From Pseudomonadota bacterium (GTDB lineage: Bacteria > Pseudomonadota > Gammaproteobacteria > Arenicellales > Poriferihabitantaceae), in the NCBI GenBank assembly GCA_024226105.1, contig JAAELZ010000351.1, forward strand, positions 1-7,486: a stretch of DNA of 7,486 bases. Direction: 5' to 3'. The notes under the pieces were generated by a model. The model had not been told where the DNA came from. It did no database searches and saw nothing but the letters and a program-made list of their open reading frames with translations. Position 1 is the first letter of the stretch. Every line of letters starts with the position of its first letter. The position numbers and the translations under genes were made by a program. This document shows, piece by piece, positions 6,901-7,486 of this stretch.

Positions 6901-7313
6901 TCATCGGGCCGACCGTATTGGCAGTTTATGCGGGGTTAACAGAGGACGCCGAAAAACGTAATGCTTATTTGCGTGAAGCAGAGAGTATTCTGGATGCAGG
7001 CTGTGTTTCCCACAATTATTTTCACTTTACGCGCAATGCGATGGAGTTAAGCCTGAAAACTGAGGATTGGGATGCACTTGAGCGTTATGCTCGGCGAATG
7101 GAGGCGTACACAGAGAATCAACCACTGGAGTGGGCTGATTTTATGATTGCCCGGGGGCGGGCATTGGCTGTATGGAATCAGGGAAAACGAAGCGCTGATA
7201 TTCTCAGTAAAATCAAATGCTTGCACGAACAGGGAAAGCAGGCGGGTTTGAAACTTGTTTTAGCTGCATTGGAAGATGTGCTGTCTGAAGCCCCGGATAT
7301 TTTGGAAGATTAA
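3999..7313 (+). CDS. SAM domain–class III adenylate cyclase–AAA/STAND-like ATPase–TPR signalling protein
   Basis: This 1104-residue protein has no signal peptide or membrane segment and should be cytoplasmic. It has four parts (numbering from the ATG at 3999). (1) A SAM domain, about 3–60, starting MLAWLTNLRLEQYSELF and ending LGHRRVLLAAI. (2) A class III cyclase, about 82–258: metal Asp91 (FADLVAYT) and Asp135 (HIGDCIMAVFG), purine-selecting Lys131 and Asp203 (TGDSVN), transition-state Asn206 and Arg210. The Lys/Asp pair predicts ATP to cAMP. (3) A P-loop ATPase of the AAA_16/STAND kind, about 270–560: Walker A GEAGIGKT at 300–307, Walker B LIFVEDIHW with Asp433, TSR at 462–464, GNPLYLE at 520–526. 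(4) A helical region, about 665–1104, with TPR-like repeats of about 40 residues. The layout recalls soluble adenylyl cyclases, in which the ATPase/TPR part is thought to control the cyclase. The signal and target are unknown. It stands alone on this strand. Confidence 0.92.
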   Translation: MTEMLAWLTNLRLEQYSELFAENGIDLRALPHLTEQDLKDLGILLGHRRVLLAAIRVLTEIPAAEENSGKEDGSLSELPAEHRQVTIMFADLVAYTKMSSELDAEEVHTVLGHFLGTADRIVVEHGGTVDKHIGDCIMAVFGAPVAHSNDPARAVRAALEIQQAMPSVSKLAGRSLHVHIGIANGQVMASGVGSDAHYTVTGDSVNLASRLTDAATTDETVLSQGVQMAVSPEFELKDKGEIKVKGVADPVHAYTLLGLPEAEGRSERPFVGRQTELQQFTGLIEACSEIKSGQVVYVRGEAGIGKTRLSAKFAEIARKRDYACHRALALDFGVGKEQGVIRTLARSLLSIPSDSAGDQVYQKVAEQAINRGLLAPAQRVHLNALLGIAQSLELRSVYDALDSAGREQGRISVLTTLIEKLSEQQPLLIFVEDIHWAEESVIQFLGALTKGLVDCASVLVMTSRIEGDPLDSSWKQQTASTPLTTIDLRPLRRDDAMALAADFFDASTRFAQKCVDRADGNPLYLEQLLRSAEEFGEDQVPGSVHSIVQARLDSLQAIDKRAIQAASVLGKRFRLDDLRYMLDEGDYSCAGLIERYLVKPEGDAYLFSHALVQEAVYQSLLKSRRAELHRLAARWFEQQEPELCAIHLDRAGDSRASKAYLVAAQARATELHFEPGFVLAGRGIELVEERETECELMLVQAEALRNLGRIEESIRRCREALEIAGAGAQECRAWLGLAKGLRIAEKQKPALAALDSAESVAIDDALTLELSQIHYLRGNLLFMAGDIDGCLAQHEKSLALADESGSTEGKALALGGLGDAYYLRGHMRTARDQFQACLTLCREFGFGQIEVANRNMVGWSRIFLMEYSEAMEDALASIELARKVGHQRAEMIGVDLAGLIELERGNFQQSRAYLERGHALAKSLNASNFVAQAEIFLARLAQAEGNPVEARKQASHALGIVRETGAAFIGPTVLAVYAGLTEDAEKRNAYLREAESILDAGCVSHNYFHFTRNAMELSLKTEDWDALERYARRMEAYTENQPLEWADFMIARGRALAVWNQGKRSADILSKIKCLHEQGKQAGLKLVLAALEDVLSEAPDILED

Positions 7314-7335
7314 TGCCGTCCGGCAGTGGGTACAG

Positions 7336-7352
7336 AAACTGAAAATCAGTTT
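7336..7352. terminator. weak hairpin between convergent genes, possible terminator
   Basis: AAACTGA (7336–7342), a three-base AAA loop and TCAGTTT (7346–7352) form a perfect 7-bp stem 22 nt after the cyclase stop, followed by ATTTGGG. The stem is AT-rich (two G-C pairs) and the T tract is short, so Rho-independent termination is doubtful. A second tiny hairpin, TGCC/GGCA, sits at 7314–7325. Confidence 0.35.
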
Positions 7353-7486
7353 ATTTGGGCGTTTCAGGTTTTTGCTCACGGGGAAATAATTGGCTGATTG
7401 ATAAACTACCGGGGAGAAAAGCAGTAATCTCAATAAAAACCCCCTGAGGTTGCTGGCATAAAATGGGGTGGAAACGGATATTACCC
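7351..7486 (-). CDS. possible 3' end of an unidentified gene entering from the right edge
   Basis: On the minus strand, from 7485 down to a TAA at 7353–7351, 44 codons are open and read as a plausible protein tail: FHPILCQQPQGVF, then ITAFLPGSLS, ending in the charged REQKPETPK. The stop would lie 37 bp from the cyclase stop, a convergent layout like that of tesA and the hydrolase. I do not recognise the family. Against it, another minus-strand frame is also open here, and 44 codons without a stop can occur by chance. If it is not coding, this stretch is simply intergenic with no other feature that I can see. Confidence 0.35.
   Translation of the reverse strand, partial: GNIRFHPILCQQPQGVFIEITAFLPGSLSISQLFPREQKPETPK

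Noticed and set aside
7314..7325. TGCCGTCCGGCA palindrome as a REP element
   Set aside because: The stem is only four to five base pairs, there is a single copy, and no other REP-like copies occur in the window.
7463..7486. ATG with eight codons (MGWKRILP) running off the right edge on the plus strand
   Set aside because: The nearest GAGG is 13 nt upstream, too far, and eight codons cannot support a gene.

Overview
The window looks like a chromosomal segment of a gammaproteobacterium with roughly balanced base composition (judged by eye). The strongest pointer is the block ybbP–ybbA with divergent tesA at positions 1–2441, which matches the arrangement in Escherichia coli and many relatives. 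I cannot name the genus. There is no sign of mobile elements, CRISPR arrays, tRNA or rRNA genes.

Layout. (1) Positions 1–1792, minus strand: the N-terminal part of a YbbP-type FtsX-fold ABC permease that runs off the left edge, preceded by its ATPase YbbA. The two are joined by a TGATG stop/start overlap. (2) Positions 1818–2441, plus strand: tesA, an exported GDSL (SGNH) lysophospholipase/thioesterase. It probably starts at TTG, and its likely promoter lies inside the 5' end of ybbA. (3) Positions 2479–3837, minus strand: a predicted lipoprotein with a DUF900-type alpha/beta-hydrolase domain, convergent with tesA across a 37-bp gap that carries a short 9-bp tandem repeat. (4) Positions 3838–3998: a divergent control region with an exact 12-bp direct repeat 70 bp apart. 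(5) Positions 3999–7313, plus strand: a large cytoplasmic signalling protein with the order SAM domain, class III nucleotide cyclase, AAA/STAND-like ATPase, and a helical TPR-like C-terminal half. (6) Positions 7314–7486: a short convergent gap with a weak hairpin, then possibly the 3' end of another minus-strand gene entering from the right edge.

How the genes may work together. YbbA and YbbP form an inner-membrane ATPase/permease of the MacB/Lol-like mechanotransmission type, and TesA is a periplasmic esterase, so the left block probably handles lipid-like or hydrophobic substrates at the envelope. The lipoprotein hydrolase is also an envelope enzyme, but no functional link to TesA is shown. 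The cyclase protein keeps all the expected catalytic residues of an adenylyl-type enzyme and probably makes cAMP in response to an unknown input read by its ATPase/TPR part. Its divergent pairing with the lipoprotein hydrolase, and the repeat between them, raise the possibility of shared regulation. No system here is plainly unprecedented. The most useful leads are the cyclase architecture, the 12-bp repeat, and the divergent spacing of tesA and ybbA.
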